A DNA stretch of 64,000 nucleotides from G965200765 sp965200765 (GCA_965200765.1 OZ241380.1:1922001-1986000); one strand, 5' to 3'. Counted from the first letter of the stretch, positions 8,319 through 18,070 are shown. Program-made: numbers and translations. Notes: generated from the letters alone by a model not told the origin.

Positions 8319-9191
8319 TTACTGGATTATTGAAGTGTCTATATCGCGCATGGATACAATTCTACCCAAATGGACTGACACATACATCCCGTCTTGTTTA
8401 ATTGGTTGTGCATCCGAAAACTTCTTTCGGGATATCTCGCAATAATTCTTGTCAATTTCTACCCCGATGTACCTGCGACCCAACTGCTTGGAAGCGACAG
8501 CTGCTGAACCACCTCCACAAAATGGGTCGAATACAATGTCGTTATCATCGGTTGTCATCAATATTATTCTCTCAAGCAAATGTACTGGCAATTGACAAGG
8601 ATGAGCATCAATTCTTTTGGATCTATGGCGAACCCTATGAATATCGTCCCACACATCGCTTATTTGATACCCAAAGGGGTGACGGAGATGTTCTTTGCCG
8701 CCATAGTCCGTGAGAAACTTCTTGCATGCTCTGCAAGTCTTGTGCGGAGCGCGAATGTCATAGAATTTACTTGACTTGTTTTTTGTATAGAACAAAATGC
8801 CATAGTGTGCCGGCTGTAAAGTCTTTCCAAGTGGTCGTCCAATTGAATTCCATGCAATCCAATGGCGAAATATCGCATGTTCATTAAGAATCTCTGCTGT
8901 GTAAACCAATAATCTAGGAATGTTGTAGACAAAAATACTACCATCCGGTTTCAAAATTCGACAGGCTTGTGCTATCCAACTTCGAGTCCAGTCTATGTAT
9001 TCTTCAAAAGGCAAGTTGTCGCGATAAGAGATATATTTTTTGTTGAGATTGAATGGCGGATCAGCAAATATCATATTCACTGACTCAGGATCCATCGATC
9101 GCATCAAGTCGACACAGTCAATATTATGTACATCGTTAATCAAAGTACGAACTGACTGCTTTTGATTTTTTTGTTGTGTTTGCTTATGCAC
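8319..9191 (-). CDS. DNA methyltransferase (N6-adenine/N4-cytosine, beta class)
   Basis: This 290-residue SAM-dependent methyltransferase has the catalytic motif IFADPPFNLNKKY near residue 40 and the SAM-binding DPFCGGGSAAVASKQLGRRYIG near the C terminus. Catalytic motif before SAM motif is the beta-class order of N4-cytosine and N6-adenine enzymes. The target base and recognition sequence cannot be read from sequence. It is the first gene of a two-gene unit with the AlbA_2 protein and sits between tpiA and lipB, an accessory insertion in housekeeping DNA. No restriction endonuclease with a recognisable nuclease motif is adjacent. Confidence 0.88.
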   Translation of the reverse strand: MHKQTQQKNQKQSVRTLINDVHNIDCVDLMRSMDPESVNMIFADPPFNLNKKYISYRDNLPFEEYIDWTRSWIAQACRILKPDGSIFVYNIPRLLVYTAEILNEHAIFRHWIAWNSIGRPLGKTLQPAHYGILFYTKNKSSKFYDIRAPHKTCRACKKFLTDYGGKEHLRHPFGYQISDVWDDIHRVRHRSKRIDAHPCQLPVHLLERIILMTTDDNDIVFDPFCGGGSAAVASKQLGRRYIGVEIDKNYCEISRKKFSDAQPIKQDGMYVSVHLGRIVSMRDIDTSIIQ

Positions 9192-9580
9192 TTACACTTT
9201 CCTGGTCGAACGGGTTTCGTATATCATCGGGGTGTTTCAATAACCGGTTTTGCAAATGGATTTCCTGTTTCAAAAATTGTACACCACTTCGTACCATATT
9301 GCTTCTGCTTGTAGGCCACTAGGTGTAGCCGATACTTGCAAATCCGTTTCAGTTCCTTTGTACCTGCCTACTCTGCGTAAAATCGCTGATACACTTTCAA
9401 TCAGTGAGTAAATCTCTTCCAGATAGCATACAACTCAGTGAATAAATTCGATTGTACTACATTTAACGCCCGGATATACACAAGCAATGCAATGCTTCTG
9501 CCATTTCAGTTTTACCGTCCGAAGTATTTCCTTCGACAGAAGATGCAACATCGCTTCTAGCGCAAGAACTTACGCTTTTA
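9192..9580. other. Intergenic stretch without a recognised gene
   Basis: The stretch lies between lipB and the methyltransferase. All frames are broken into short pieces. A minus-strand frame of about 40 codons around 9226-9350 reads protein-like (LKRICKYRLHLVAYKQKQYG) but has stops at both ends and could be a gene remnant. A small hairpin CGAAG-TATTTC-CTTCG lies near 9518-9533 without a T-run. Confidence 0.4.
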
Positions 9581-10234
9581 TCAATATTGAAAATCTGTGA
9601 ATCCCAAACAACTGGCCAGTGATTGTATACATCGTTCTGATACTTCGTTCAAAGTCCCCTCAAATCCATGCTCTTTCAGCATGGTAACTTGCAGATCCTT
9701 GATACCGCAAACTGCAATGTTCTGAAAAGGCGATAAATCCATGTCGACGTTCAAACTCAAACCGTGATAGGTGCATCCTCGCAACACCCGAATTCCAAGC
9801 GATGCAATCTTTTTGCTGTTAACATAAACTCCTGGTACATCTGACCGAACATTCCCCTCGATTTCGTAAAATTCAAGAACATTCAATATTGCCTGTTCAA
9901 TCAAGCGTACAAAATTCCGAACTCCTACCTTTCTCCTGCGAGTGTCAATCAGCAAATAGATAACAAGTTGTCCCGGACCATGGTAGGTAATTTGCCCTCC
10001 TCTGTCGGTAGCTACAATGGGTATTGACGTATCTGTAAATGGGACGAGCGTGCAAGAATACCCCTGTGTATATACTGGCTCATGCTCCAGCAACCAGAAC
10101 TCGTCAGGTGTTTGAGCGTTGCGCGACAAAGTAAATTCGCGCATTCTGTCATTTGCTGTGTGATAGTCAATCAGACCCAGCTGTCTTACGAAAATCGTGT
10201 CAATGGCAGTATCTGCCAAGCCTGATTCAATCAC
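9581..10234 (-). CDS. lipB: Octanoyl-[acyl carrier protein]:protein octanoyltransferase
   Basis: LipB transfers octanoate from acyl carrier protein to lipoyl domains, the first step of lipoate synthesis. The 217-residue protein has the family motif RGGQITYHGPGQLVIYLL with the conserved histidine, the catalytic lysine region KKIASLGIRVLRGCTYHGLSLN and DLSPFQNIAVCGI with the catalytic cysteine. It ends the cell-shape operon, following rlpA. No lipA follows in the window. Confidence 0.96.
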   Translation of the reverse strand: MIESGLADTAIDTIFVRQLGLIDYHTANDRMREFTLSRNAQTPDEFWLLEHEPVYTQGYSCTLVPFTDTSIPIVATDRGGQITYHGPGQLVIYLLIDTRRRKVGVRNFVRLIEQAILNVLEFYEIEGNVRSDVPGVYVNSKKIASLGIRVLRGCTYHGLSLNVDMDLSPFQNIAVCGIKDLQVTMLKEHGFEGTLNEVSERCIQSLASCLGFTDFQY

Positions 10235-10252
10235 ATGTGAAATCAGCCCTTC

Positions 10253-11050
10253 CTATTCAACAATCAAATACGGCTCGAAATTCAAAATACTGGACATGTC
10301 TTTCATCATTGCTTCGACCACCTCGACTTTCTTGAATGGCCCGGCTACAACCTTGTATAAAGTTGCTCCATTGACGACCGAGTTGTTGACGCTGACATTT
10401 CGAATTCCACCATTCGACAATTTTCGGCTTAATTGTTTTGCATTTGACTCGCTGCTAAATGATCCAGCCTGTAAAAAATAAGCACTGCCTGAATTTCCAG
10501 AAGCCGCAACACTGGGTTGTGAACCTGAAGATACTGCTTCAACAATCACTTCACCAGTCCCGGCCTTGATCAAATCCAGTTTCTCTGCCGCGGTATAGGA
10601 AAGATCAATGATTCTAGTCCCGATGAACGGTCCCCGGTCATTGACCTTCACGATCACCTTTTTACCATTTTTCACATTCGTAACTGATACATAAGTAGGC
10701 AATGGCAAAGTCTTGTGGGCCGCGGTCATCGCATACATGTCATACGTCTCGCCGCTGGATGTACGCTTGCCGTGAAATTTCTTGCCATACCACGACGCAA
10801 TTCCTCTCTCCTTGAACCCGGCAGAGGATTTCAGCGGCACATACACTTTGCCGTAAACTGTGTAGGGACTATTGCCAGTTCTGCTGTAAGGTTCATCCTT
10901 CGGAACTGCGTTTCCGATACTTGAAACTTCAATGTCGGTCTTGCCCGGCCCATCGATTGATTCCAGAATATCGCTGACCCGGATAGGGCTACACCCTGCA
11001 AGCAAAGCGGCAAGCAATAAAGAAATTACTGTTTTCATGGTCATACTCAA
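10253..11050 (-). CDS. rlpA: Septal ring lytic transglycosylase RlpA family lipoprotein
   Basis: The 265-residue protein starts with a lipoprotein signal peptide (VISLLLAALLAGCSPI; lipobox LAGC). A double-psi beta-barrel domain follows, with GIASWYGKKFHGKRTSSGE, YDMYAMTAAHKTLPLPTYV, VKVNDRGPF and IIDLSYTAAEKL. A C-terminal SPOR domain (about residues 185-265) should bind denuded peptidoglycan at the septum. RlpA cleaves glycan strands lacking stem peptides in some species. The start overlaps the mltB stop as ATGA; internal ATGs two and four codons in are possible. It is part of the mre-rod operon. Confidence 0.93.
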   Translation of the reverse strand: MSMTMKTVISLLLAALLAGCSPIRVSDILESIDGPGKTDIEVSSIGNAVPKDEPYSRTGNSPYTVYGKVYVPLKSSAGFKERGIASWYGKKFHGKRTSSGETYDMYAMTAAHKTLPLPTYVSVTNVKNGKKVIVKVNDRGPFIGTRIIDLSYTAAEKLDLIKAGTGEVIVEAVSSGSQPSVAASGNSGSAYFLQAGSFSSESNAKQLSRKLSNGGIRNVSVNNSVVNGATLYKVVAGPFKKVEVVEAMMKDMSSILNFEPYLIVE

Positions 11051-12072
11051 TTTGAAGTGTAACTAGAATAAATTCGTTCTGACAACTCGGATACTGCCAT
11101 CGCATACAATGGACTTCGGTTGTACTTGGTAATCACGTAAAAGTTGGGAAAACTGACGCGATAATTGAACTGCTCGTCATTTGTCTCCAGCTTTACCACA
11201 CCTACTGCCTGCTCATCTGTGATTTGCATGTCACCATCAACAGACATGCCGGCCTGTTTCAAACTTCCATAGGTGGTATCCGTCTTGAGTCCTTTTGTCG
11301 TATGGGGATTTTCGACCGTTTCCGGAACATTCAGATTGGCATACAACGGCATATCCAGTTTCCAGCCATGCTGTTTCAGATAATTGGCTACACTGCCAAT
11401 TGCATCGGCCGGTTCCCGCAGCAGATCGCGACTGCCATTGCCGTTGAAATCCACTGCATAGTTTCGATAACTGCTTGATATAAACTGTGGAATTCCCATA
11501 GCCCCGGCATAAGACCCCTTCATCATGAACGGATCCAGTCCCTCATCATGGGAAAGTCGAAGAAATTCACCGAGTTCCCGCCCGAAAAACTCGCTTCTTT
11601 TCGGATACCCCAAGGTAAGCGTAATCAAACTGTCAATGACTCTGTGTTTTCCGGTAACCTTTCCATAGCGAGTTTCTACACCAATAATGGCCACAATCAC
11701 CTCGGCATCAACTCCGAAATCGGACTGCGCCTTCATCAGCAGGTCTTTGTAGCGAGTCCAGAACTCTACACCCTGGTTGACGTTGCCTTGTGTCAGAAAG
11801 ATCTTTCTGTAGCGATGCCAGGGAAATTTTTCAGCCGGCCGGGTGATGGCAGCAATTATTTCTGCCTTGTAAACTGCATCGCCAATCACCGCTTCAACCC
11901 AGACAGCATCCAAATTGTATTTTTCAGCGATTTGACTGACCATTTCTCTCGCTTGGGGATATTCATCAAAATCAATCGCTATAACTGGATTTGACCATCC
12001 ACCGACAAGTAGCAGAACTCCCAACAAAGCACACTGAACTGACACAAAATTCTTCGGCTTACGCATTCTCAC
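11047..12072 (-). CDS. mltB: Membrane-bound lytic murein transglycosylase B
   Basis: MltB cleaves the MurNAc-GlcNAc bond of peptidoglycan with formation of anhydromuramic acid. The 341-residue protein has an N-terminal hydrophobic signal (VQCALLGVLLLVGGWSNPVIA) without a clear lipobox, so it may be soluble or periplasmic rather than a lipoprotein. It then shows the SLT_2-type motifs VIVAIIGVETRYGKVTG with the catalytic glutamate, ALTLGYPKR-like TLTLGYPKRSEFF, SYAGAMGIPQFISSSY and DFNGNGSRDL. It overlaps the end of rodA by about 14 bases; a second ATG at 12066 shortens the overlap. Confidence 0.93.
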   Translation of the reverse strand: MRMRKPKNFVSVQCALLGVLLLVGGWSNPVIAIDFDEYPQAREMVSQIAEKYNLDAVWVEAVIGDAVYKAEIIAAITRPAEKFPWHRYRKIFLTQGNVNQGVEFWTRYKDLLMKAQSDFGVDAEVIVAIIGVETRYGKVTGKHRVIDSLITLTLGYPKRSEFFGRELGEFLRLSHDEGLDPFMMKGSYAGAMGIPQFISSSYRNYAVDFNGNGSRDLLREPADAIGSVANYLKQHGWKLDMPLYANLNVPETVENPHTTKGLKTDTTYGSLKQAGMSVDGDMQITDEQAVGVVKLETNDEQFNYRVSFPNFYVITKYNRSPLYAMAVSELSERIYSSYTSN

Positions 12073-13126
12073 TTTTTGCTCCCATTACAATTCCAATTCC
12101 GGCCAGCAAGGCCACAATTGAAGTACCTCCAAAACTGATGAGTGGCAACGGTACCCCGACAACAGGCAAAATCCCGGATACCATGCCAATATTTACAAAT
12201 ACATGCAAAAACAAGATAACACCCACTGTGCCACCAACGATTTGCACAAACTGCGACTCGGACCGACGCGCAATCTGGATGCAACGCCAAATAATAAACA
12301 GATAGGCCAGAATCAACAAATACGTCCCGACCAAACCGAACTCCTCGGCGAATACTGAAAATACAAAATCCGTTTGTCGTTCCGGAATGAAATCCAGTTG
12401 CGATTGAGTTCCATTCAACCAGCCTTTGCCAGTCACACCGCCCGAACCGATCGCAATGGTGGATTGAATGGTGTGATAACCGGACCCTAACGGGTCGTTC
12501 ATCGGATTGAACATTGCAATGACTCGTGCCTGCTGATATTCTCGCAGAAACGGCCAGATGATTGGTACTGCAAGAACCGCCAACACTCCCATTGTCGCAA
12601 TCCACCGCCACGCCAAACCGCCAAAGAAAATCGCAATGACTCCAGCCGCAGCAATCAAAAGAGCTGTACCCAAATCCGGTTGCATATAGACCAGCAACAC
12701 CGGAATCATGACACCGATCAATCCAAATATGATATAGAACTCTTTTCTCACCAAGGGCGGTCGCGTCAGCAACCACGCAATCGCCAGCGGAACAGCAATC
12801 TTCATCAACTCGGCCGGTTGAAACCTGAATCCCCCCAGATCAATCCAGCGTTGCGCCCCCTTGCCGACCGTGCCAAACACCAGTACTGCAATCAGCAATG
12901 CCAGGCCAGACAAATAGATATATGGCGATAACCTGCAGATTGTATCCGTCGGGATAAACGCCAATGCCAGCATGATCATCACTGCCAGACCAATTCTATA
13001 GCCCTGTCTTGTTACCAAATCCATATCCTCGCTACTGGCGCTGTATAAAATCGCGACACCGGTCAGACAGATTGCCATGACTACGACAACTGTAGGAAAA
13101 TCGATTCGATTTGTCAGGTAGAACAT
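12059..13126 (-). CDS. rodA: Rod shape-determining protein RodA (SEDS glycosyltransferase)
   Basis: RodA is a polytopic SEDS-family peptidoglycan polymerase that works with PBP2 in lateral wall synthesis. The protein has about ten hydrophobic segments and the SEDS signatures GAQRWIDLGGFRFQPAELMK, QPDLGTALLI, WPFLREYQQARVIAMFNP, PERQTDFVFSVFAEEFGL and PLPLISFGGTSIVALLAGIG. I prefer the ATG at 13126; a TTG four codons upstream at 13138 is open. It follows mrdA with a very short gap. Confidence 0.95.
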   Translation of the reverse strand: MFYLTNRIDFPTVVVVMAICLTGVAILYSASSEDMDLVTRQGYRIGLAVMIMLALAFIPTDTICRLSPYIYLSGLALLIAVLVFGTVGKGAQRWIDLGGFRFQPAELMKIAVPLAIAWLLTRPPLVRKEFYIIFGLIGVMIPVLLVYMQPDLGTALLIAAAGVIAIFFGGLAWRWIATMGVLAVLAVPIIWPFLREYQQARVIAMFNPMNDPLGSGYHTIQSTIAIGSGGVTGKGWLNGTQSQLDFIPERQTDFVFSVFAEEFGLVGTYLLILAYLFIIWRCIQIARRSESQFVQIVGGTVGVILFLHVFVNIGMVSGILPVVGVPLPLISFGGTSIVALLAGIGIVMGAKSENA

Positions 13127-13139
13127 TTGGGCAACCAAA

Positions 13140-15034
13140 TCAATTCAGCGTAACCTGGATATTTTCCGGTGTGCTGATCGGCTGCTGCCCGGCAATATAA
13201 TAATTCATCATATCGCGCGCCACTGATGCCGCCTGCTTTGAACCGGACTCGGAATGCTCCGCAATGACGGCCACGACAATCTGCGGGTCGTCAACAGGTG
13301 CAAAACTCACAAAAATTCCATGCGGCAACATGTCTTTTGTAATTTCAATATTTTCCTCTTTCAAATCGGCCTGTGTCTTGCTCAACACCTGAACTGTTCC
13401 AGTTTTCCCGGCCGCACGGAAATCACTGAGTTCCCGGCCAATCCTTCGTGCAGTGCCTCTCTTGCCGTGAACCACTTCAACCATAGCGTCAATCACTTTT
13501 TCGTAGTAGCGACTGTCATCCACGTCAACATGACCTACCAATTCAGGTTCAAATTCGGTCACTTCGCCGGTGTTGACATCCAGCACCTGCTCAACAATCT
13601 GCGGCTTGAACTTGTCCCCCCGATTGGCAATCACCGACACCGCGTTGGCCAACTGCATCATGGTCACCAGCAAATATCCCTGGCCAATGCCAACGCTAAT
13701 CGTCTCGCCGGTATACCACTTTTCACCAAGAGTCCATTCTTTCCATTCAGGCGATGGCAATATTCCTTTCTTTTCCGGCTGCATTCCTACTTCAGTCAAT
13801 GAACCAAATCCAAATCTTGATAATCGGTAATAGATTTCAGAGATGCCCATCTCGTGGGCCAGCGTGTAGAAATAAACGTCGCAAGACTGTGCAATTGCCT
13901 GCTTTATATTCATCAACCCGTGGCCATATTCATCTCGCCAGCAACGATATTTGCGTTTCTTGCCAGGTATCGTGAAATATCCCGGGCAAAATACACTTGG
14001 CGGATTTTTCTTGATTTCATAAGCCGCCAGTGCCAAAAAAATCTTCAGTGTTGAACCCGGTGCATACAAACCCTGAATGGCGCGGTTGACAAGGGGATCG
14101 TCTTTGGAACCAAGATACTCCTGATATTTTGCTTTCTTGAGACCGGATGACAGGAAATTCGGATCGAACGACGGCTTGCTCACCATTGCCAGTACCTTGC
14201 CGGTTTGCGGCTCCAGTGCAACGGCGGCACCACTGAATTCTTCCAGTGCATCGTACGCCACTTTCTGCAGTCCGAAGTCCAATGTGAGATAGACATTTTT
14301 TCCGGACTTTGGTGAAACACTTGACAATTGGCGAATGCGCCGTCCATGCGCATTGGTTTCGACCTGACTTACGCCGGGCTCGCCAACCAGGTAATCTTCC
14401 AGCATGAGTTCTATTCCCGACTTGCCGATATATTGCAATCCCCGATAGCGCGCCGGATCCAAACGTTGTTCATCATCACTGTCAATTCTGCAACCCGACC
14501 CAGTACATGCGCGCCAATTTCATTTTGCGGATAGAATCTCTGCAATTCGGCCCGAACTCTTGAACCTGGCAGCCGATGCCGTTCCACTGCCAGCATCGCC
14601 ACTTCCTGATCAGTCAATCGGGTTTTCAATGCCTGTCCGGAAAACCGGGAATAGACTTTTCTGGTTTGCCAGAAGTCATCGATTTCACTTTGCTCAATCG
14701 GTATGACTTGAGCAATATTGTTGACCAGTTCCTTTACATCTGCGGTTCGATACGGAATGACTTCCAGTTGATGCACAGGAAGATTGCTTGCCAACAGTGC
14801 ACCATTGCGGTCGAATATCAATCCCCGCACGGGCGGAAGCGGCACGACCTGAACGCGATTGTCGGCAGATCGCGACTCATAAGTACTGTAAGAGTGCACC
14901 TGCAGGTAGTACAGCCTTGCAAACAAAATGAGTGACAAAAACACCACAACCCCCATCGCGAACAGCAGTCGTCCGCCAGTCATTCGAACCCCCGAACTCA
15001 TCCCCGCAGTTCCATCCAGCTGATATCTTGCCAT
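13140..15034 (-). pseudogene. mrdA: Penicillin-binding protein 2 (mrdA), split by a frameshift
   Basis: The two halves together make a normal PBP2. The first frame (15034 to about 14490) has the membrane anchor LLFAMGVVVFLSLILFARLYYLQV and the dimerisation region through PQNEIGAHVLGRVAELT. The second frame (from about 14485 to 13140) resumes with DDEQRLDPARYRGLQYIGKSG and holds the transpeptidase: active-site YAPGSTLK, SCD in AQSCDVYFY, and KTGT in RAAGKTGTVQV. One base is missing around 14480-14495 relative to an intact frame. PBP2 is normally needed for rod shape and rodA and mre are intact, so a sequencing or assembly error is at least as likely as true loss. Confidence 0.9.
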
Positions 15035-15038
15035 GCAC

Positions 15039-15530
15039 CTAACCTCGCGGTCTCATGGCAATACCCATCCAGGCGAACCAAAGCAACGCTCCAACCAGCG
15101 GCGAAAACCAGACTGTCACTTGCCCCGGGTAATCATGCCAAATGAGGTTGACCATCGTAAACACAGCCAGATCAACCAGCAACAGCAACAACACCACCAA
15201 CGACTGCGTCAGCACCGGCAGGGAGAGAATGCCGAATCGATAGCGTTGCACAAAATAGATGACGACAATGCTGGATACAACATGATGTCCGAGCAAATTG
15301 AACTGTATGGCATCCATGAGCAAGCCCACCAGAAACGCCGCCAGCAATCCGACCCATTCAGGTCGCATCAGACACCAGTAGATCAGCACAAGTACAACCA
15401 GATTCGGTCGATAGTTGACCAGCCAATCGGGAAGTACAATGATCGACAGAATGATTGCGACTATCAGCGACAGAATGATCTTGATCGTCGACAGTGCGAA
15501 TTGATTGTCTTTACCGTACTCCAGAATCAT
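15039..15530 (-). CDS. mreD: Rod shape-determining protein MreD
   Basis: MreD is the small membrane subunit of the elongasome. The 163-residue protein has five or six hydrophobic segments (for example IILSLIVAIILSIIVLPDWLV and LVVLVLIYWCLMRPEWVGLLAA) and the typical PNLVVLVLIYW and GLLMDAIQFNLLGHH stretches. It overlaps the mreC end by 20 bases and stops five bases before mrdA, so the genes are coupled. Confidence 0.9.
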   Translation of the reverse strand: MILEYGKDNQFALSTIKIILSLIVAIILSIIVLPDWLVNYRPNLVVLVLIYWCLMRPEWVGLLAAFLVGLLMDAIQFNLLGHHVVSSIVVIYFVQRYRFGILSLPVLTQSLVVLLLLLVDLAVFTMVNLIWHDYPGQVTVWFSPLVGALLWFAWMGIAMRPRG

Positions 15531-16371
15531 TCATTGAATACTCTAATATTGATTCATTGCTCGTTTGGCCCTGATACCAGACCAATAACACATCGTAGCC
15601 GCGGTCAAGAGTTGCCATAGGTTCTGCCAGAATTTCAAGAAAAGGTGCATTCTTGTCTCTGACAACCGATTTCACAGTGGCAACCGGATAGTCCGGCGGA
15701 AAGCGTCTGCCCAATCCGGAAGTAATCAAAACATCACCTTCCCGAATGTCCTGATGCTGGGCAATGTTCGGAACTGACAACAGATTTGACTCGCCAAAAC
15801 CGTTGGCTACACCAAGCAGGCCATTGCGACGAACTCGTACCGGAATGGAATGGTTCGGGTCGGTAAGCAATGTGACTGCACTGGTAGACAATGTTTTTTC
15901 AGTGACTTGTCCAATGACTCCCCAATGATCAACAACCGGTTGACCGATAAAAACACCTTCATCATCGCCCCTGTCAATAACGATTTTGCGTGTAAACGGG
16001 TTTAATTCGATGGAAAGCATCTCGGCTAGCAAAACTTCCAGGCCCAATCGCTCGCTGGCATTCAGCATCTCTGATAGCCAGTCGCCGCGTTGCGCGGCTT
16101 CTTCCAATTCGATAATACGTAGCCGCAAATCCGCATTTTCCTGCACAATCTCCCGATTGCGCCTGTTCAGCAATGATTTGTCTTCCAGCAAGTATTCGGC
16201 CCAGTAGACAGCTTTCGTCGGGAATTCTGCAATTAGAATCAGTGGTTCCGCGAGCGAGTACAGTGTCGCACGGACTGTCGACAAGGATGACGATCGATCA
16301 TCCAGTTCCACCAGAGCCAATGCAAGAATTACAAATACACTGAGTCGAAATGCTGATTTCCGTTTGAACAT
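15511..16371 (-). CDS. mreC: Rod shape-determining protein MreC
   Basis: MreC is a bitopic periplasmic scaffold that activates the RodA-PBP2 complex. The protein has one N-terminal transmembrane helix (FRLSVFVILALALVELDD), a coiled coil at about residues 65-100 (LLNRRNREIVQENADLRLRI, IELEEAAQRGD), then the beta domain with VIDRGDDEGVFIGQPVVDHWG, LTDPNHSIPVRVRRNG and VLITSGLGRRFPPDYPVA. I chose the ATG at 16371, five bases after an AGGAG ribosome binding site; GTG and TTG codons just upstream are less likely. Confidence 0.93.
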   Translation of the reverse strand: MFKRKSAFRLSVFVILALALVELDDRSSSLSTVRATLYSLAEPLILIAEFPTKAVYWAEYLLEDKSLLNRRNREIVQENADLRLRIIELEEAAQRGDWLSEMLNASERLGLEVLLAEMLSIELNPFTRKIVIDRGDDEGVFIGQPVVDHWGVIGQVTEKTLSTSAVTLLTDPNHSIPVRVRRNGLLGVANGFGESNLLSVPNIAQHQDIREGDVLITSGLGRRFPPDYPVATVKSVVRDKNAPFLEILAEPMATLDRGYDVLLVWYQGQTSNESILEYSMNDSGVR

Positions 16372-16382
16372 CAACACTCCTG

Positions 16383-17429
16383 CTAGCGCGGCATTCTGCG
16401 TAACCGGTTCAGCAGGTGAGACTGCTCAAGAACTCTCCCGCAACCTCTTGCAACACAGGTAAGCGGTTCTTCTGCAATCAGCGCCGGGATTCCGAGCTCA
16501 TCGGTAAAGCGTCTGTCAATATCCCGAAGCAAGGCACCACCGCCTGCCAGCAGAATTCCCCGCTCCCAAATGTCTGCACTCAATTCTGGCGGTGATTTTT
16601 CCAAGGCCCGCCGCACAGCTTGCAAAATTCTTTCAATCTGAGCATTCAGCACCTCGAATATTTCAGTGCTTTTCAGGTCATGCTTCCGTACGTTTCCTTG
16701 ATGATCCTTGCCGCGAATCTCCATGGCCAGCACTTTGGACTTCTCCCAGGCGGTACCGATCGCATGCTTGACCTGCTCGGCGCTACGCTCTCCGATCAGC
16801 ATGTTGTACTTGTTCTGCATATGCAGTTGAATTTCGTTGTTGAGCAAGTCCCCGGCAATTCGCACTGTGTCCGAATGCACCAGTCCGCCCAAGGAAATGA
16901 CTGCAATTTCAGTGGTGCCGCCGCCGATATCAACAACCATGGAACCCGTGGGTTCACCTACTGGCAAATTCATGCCAATAGCAACGGCCATCGGTTCTTC
17001 CAGAAGATACACCTCGCGGCCGCCTGCTTTCTCGGCGGATTCCCGAATTGCTCGGCGCTCGACTTCCGTTGACTGGCACGGCACGCTGATCACAATGCGC
17101 GGTCGAAAGAAAAATTTGCGCGGTTGAACTTTGCGAATGAAATATCTCAGCATTTGCTCGGTCAGCATGAAATCGGCAATCACCCCGTCTTTCAGCGGGC
17201 GCATCGCGCTGATATTCTCCGGGGTTCGACCGAGCATTTCCTTGGCTTCGCTGCCCACGGCCTGCACTTGTCGTTGAAAAGAGTTGCGCATATTGTAAAC
17301 CCCGTTATGAACCGCCACAACAGATGGTTCATCAAGTATAATGCCCCTGCCCTTGACGTAAATCAGCGTATTTGCAGTGCCAAGATCAATTGCCAGATCT
17401 TCAGTGAGATGGTTCAGAATTCCTTTCAT
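16383..17429 (-). CDS. mreB: Rod shape-determining actin homologue MreB
   Basis: MreB is the bacterial actin that forms membrane-associated filaments and positions lateral wall synthesis. The 348-residue protein contains the phosphate-1 loop DLAIDLGTANTLIYVKGRGI, the VVAVHNG region, phosphate-2 MVVDIGGGTTEIAVISLGG and the adenosine motif GILLAGGGALLRDIDRR. It is the first gene of the mreBCD-mrdA-rodA-mltB-rlpA-lipB run and is divergent from gatC across a 133-base gap that should hold both promoters. Confidence 0.97.
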   Translation of the reverse strand: MKGILNHLTEDLAIDLGTANTLIYVKGRGIILDEPSVVAVHNGVYNMRNSFQRQVQAVGSEAKEMLGRTPENISAMRPLKDGVIADFMLTEQMLRYFIRKVQPRKFFFRPRIVISVPCQSTEVERRAIRESAEKAGGREVYLLEEPMAVAIGMNLPVGEPTGSMVVDIGGGTTEIAVISLGGLVHSDTVRIAGDLLNNEIQLHMQNKYNMLIGERSAEQVKHAIGTAWEKSKVLAMEIRGKDHQGNVRKHDLKSTEIFEVLNAQIERILQAVRRALEKSPPELSADIWERGILLAGGGALLRDIDRRFTDELGIPALIAEEPLTCVARGCGRVLEQSHLLNRLRRMPR

Positions 17430-17562
17430 ATGTCAATCTTGATAATGTTTGGAGATTTGCTGTTGCCTGCAGTTAAAACCTGGCGCATTGCGCACTGAAT
17501 CTGAAGCATACTGTCTTGCGTAATTTGTGGTTGAATTTGAATTGTTATGAACCTTTACAGAA

Positions 17563-17835
17563 ATGGATGTTAAAAAAGTTGCCGCACTTGCCCGGTTGGA
17601 AGTTGCTGACAAGGACGTTCCGACCTATGAACGCGAACTGGCCTCAATTTTTGAAATGATTCAAAAAATACAAGAAATTGATACGTCGAATATTGAACCA
17701 ATGTCACACCCCAAAGATATTGAACTTCGACTCCGACCTGATCAAGTTACTGAACCTGACCAGCGAGCTGAACTTCAGCAAATCGCCCCTGCAACAGAAA
17801 ACGGCTTGTATCTGGTCCCCAAAGTGCTGGATTGA
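17563..17835 (+). CDS. gatC: Asp-tRNA(Asn)/Glu-tRNA(Gln) amidotransferase subunit C
   Basis: GatC (90 residues) stabilises the GatA-GatB complex that converts misacylated Glu-tRNA(Gln) or Asp-tRNA(Asn) to the amide. The family features VKKVAALARLEV, the IFEMIQKIQEIDTSNIEPMSHP turn region, LRPDQVTEPDQR and the C-terminal GLYLVPKVLD are all present. An in-frame stop four codons upstream fixes the ATG at 17563. It is divergent from mreB and is followed, after an unusually long 235-base gap, by gatA. Confidence 0.95.
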   Translation: MDVKKVAALARLEVADKDVPTYERELASIFEMIQKIQEIDTSNIEPMSHPKDIELRLRPDQVTEPDQRAELQQIAPATENGLYLVPKVLD

Positions 17836-18070
17836 ACAAATACGTCAGTTCGGAAACTAAATTAATGTTCCGCATGGTTCAACCCGTCTCACCTTCATTG
17901 GTTTCAAACTCCAACCCAACAATGCAGTTTCAAGCAATTGCACAACTCTTTTATGCTCCAATTATAAATTATTGCAGGGTTTCACTACAGCATTTTGTTC
18001 ATTCAAAGATCATTAAAACTTTGAAAATTTCATTTTCTGGCGCTGAGTCAATGGCTCAGGGGGCAGTTTT
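17836..18070 (+). other. Unusually long gatC-gatA spacer
   Basis: The 235 bases between gatC and gatA contain no supported gene. The usual arrangement has the genes nearly touching. The stretch is AT-rich with short open frames only. I see no clear promoter, hairpin or repeat in it. Confidence 0.4.

Noticed and set aside
9226..9350. Possible upstream extension of the methyltransferase operon
   Set aside because: The minus-strand frame reads protein-like for about 40 codons but is closed by stops on both sides and lacks a start. At most it is a remnant.
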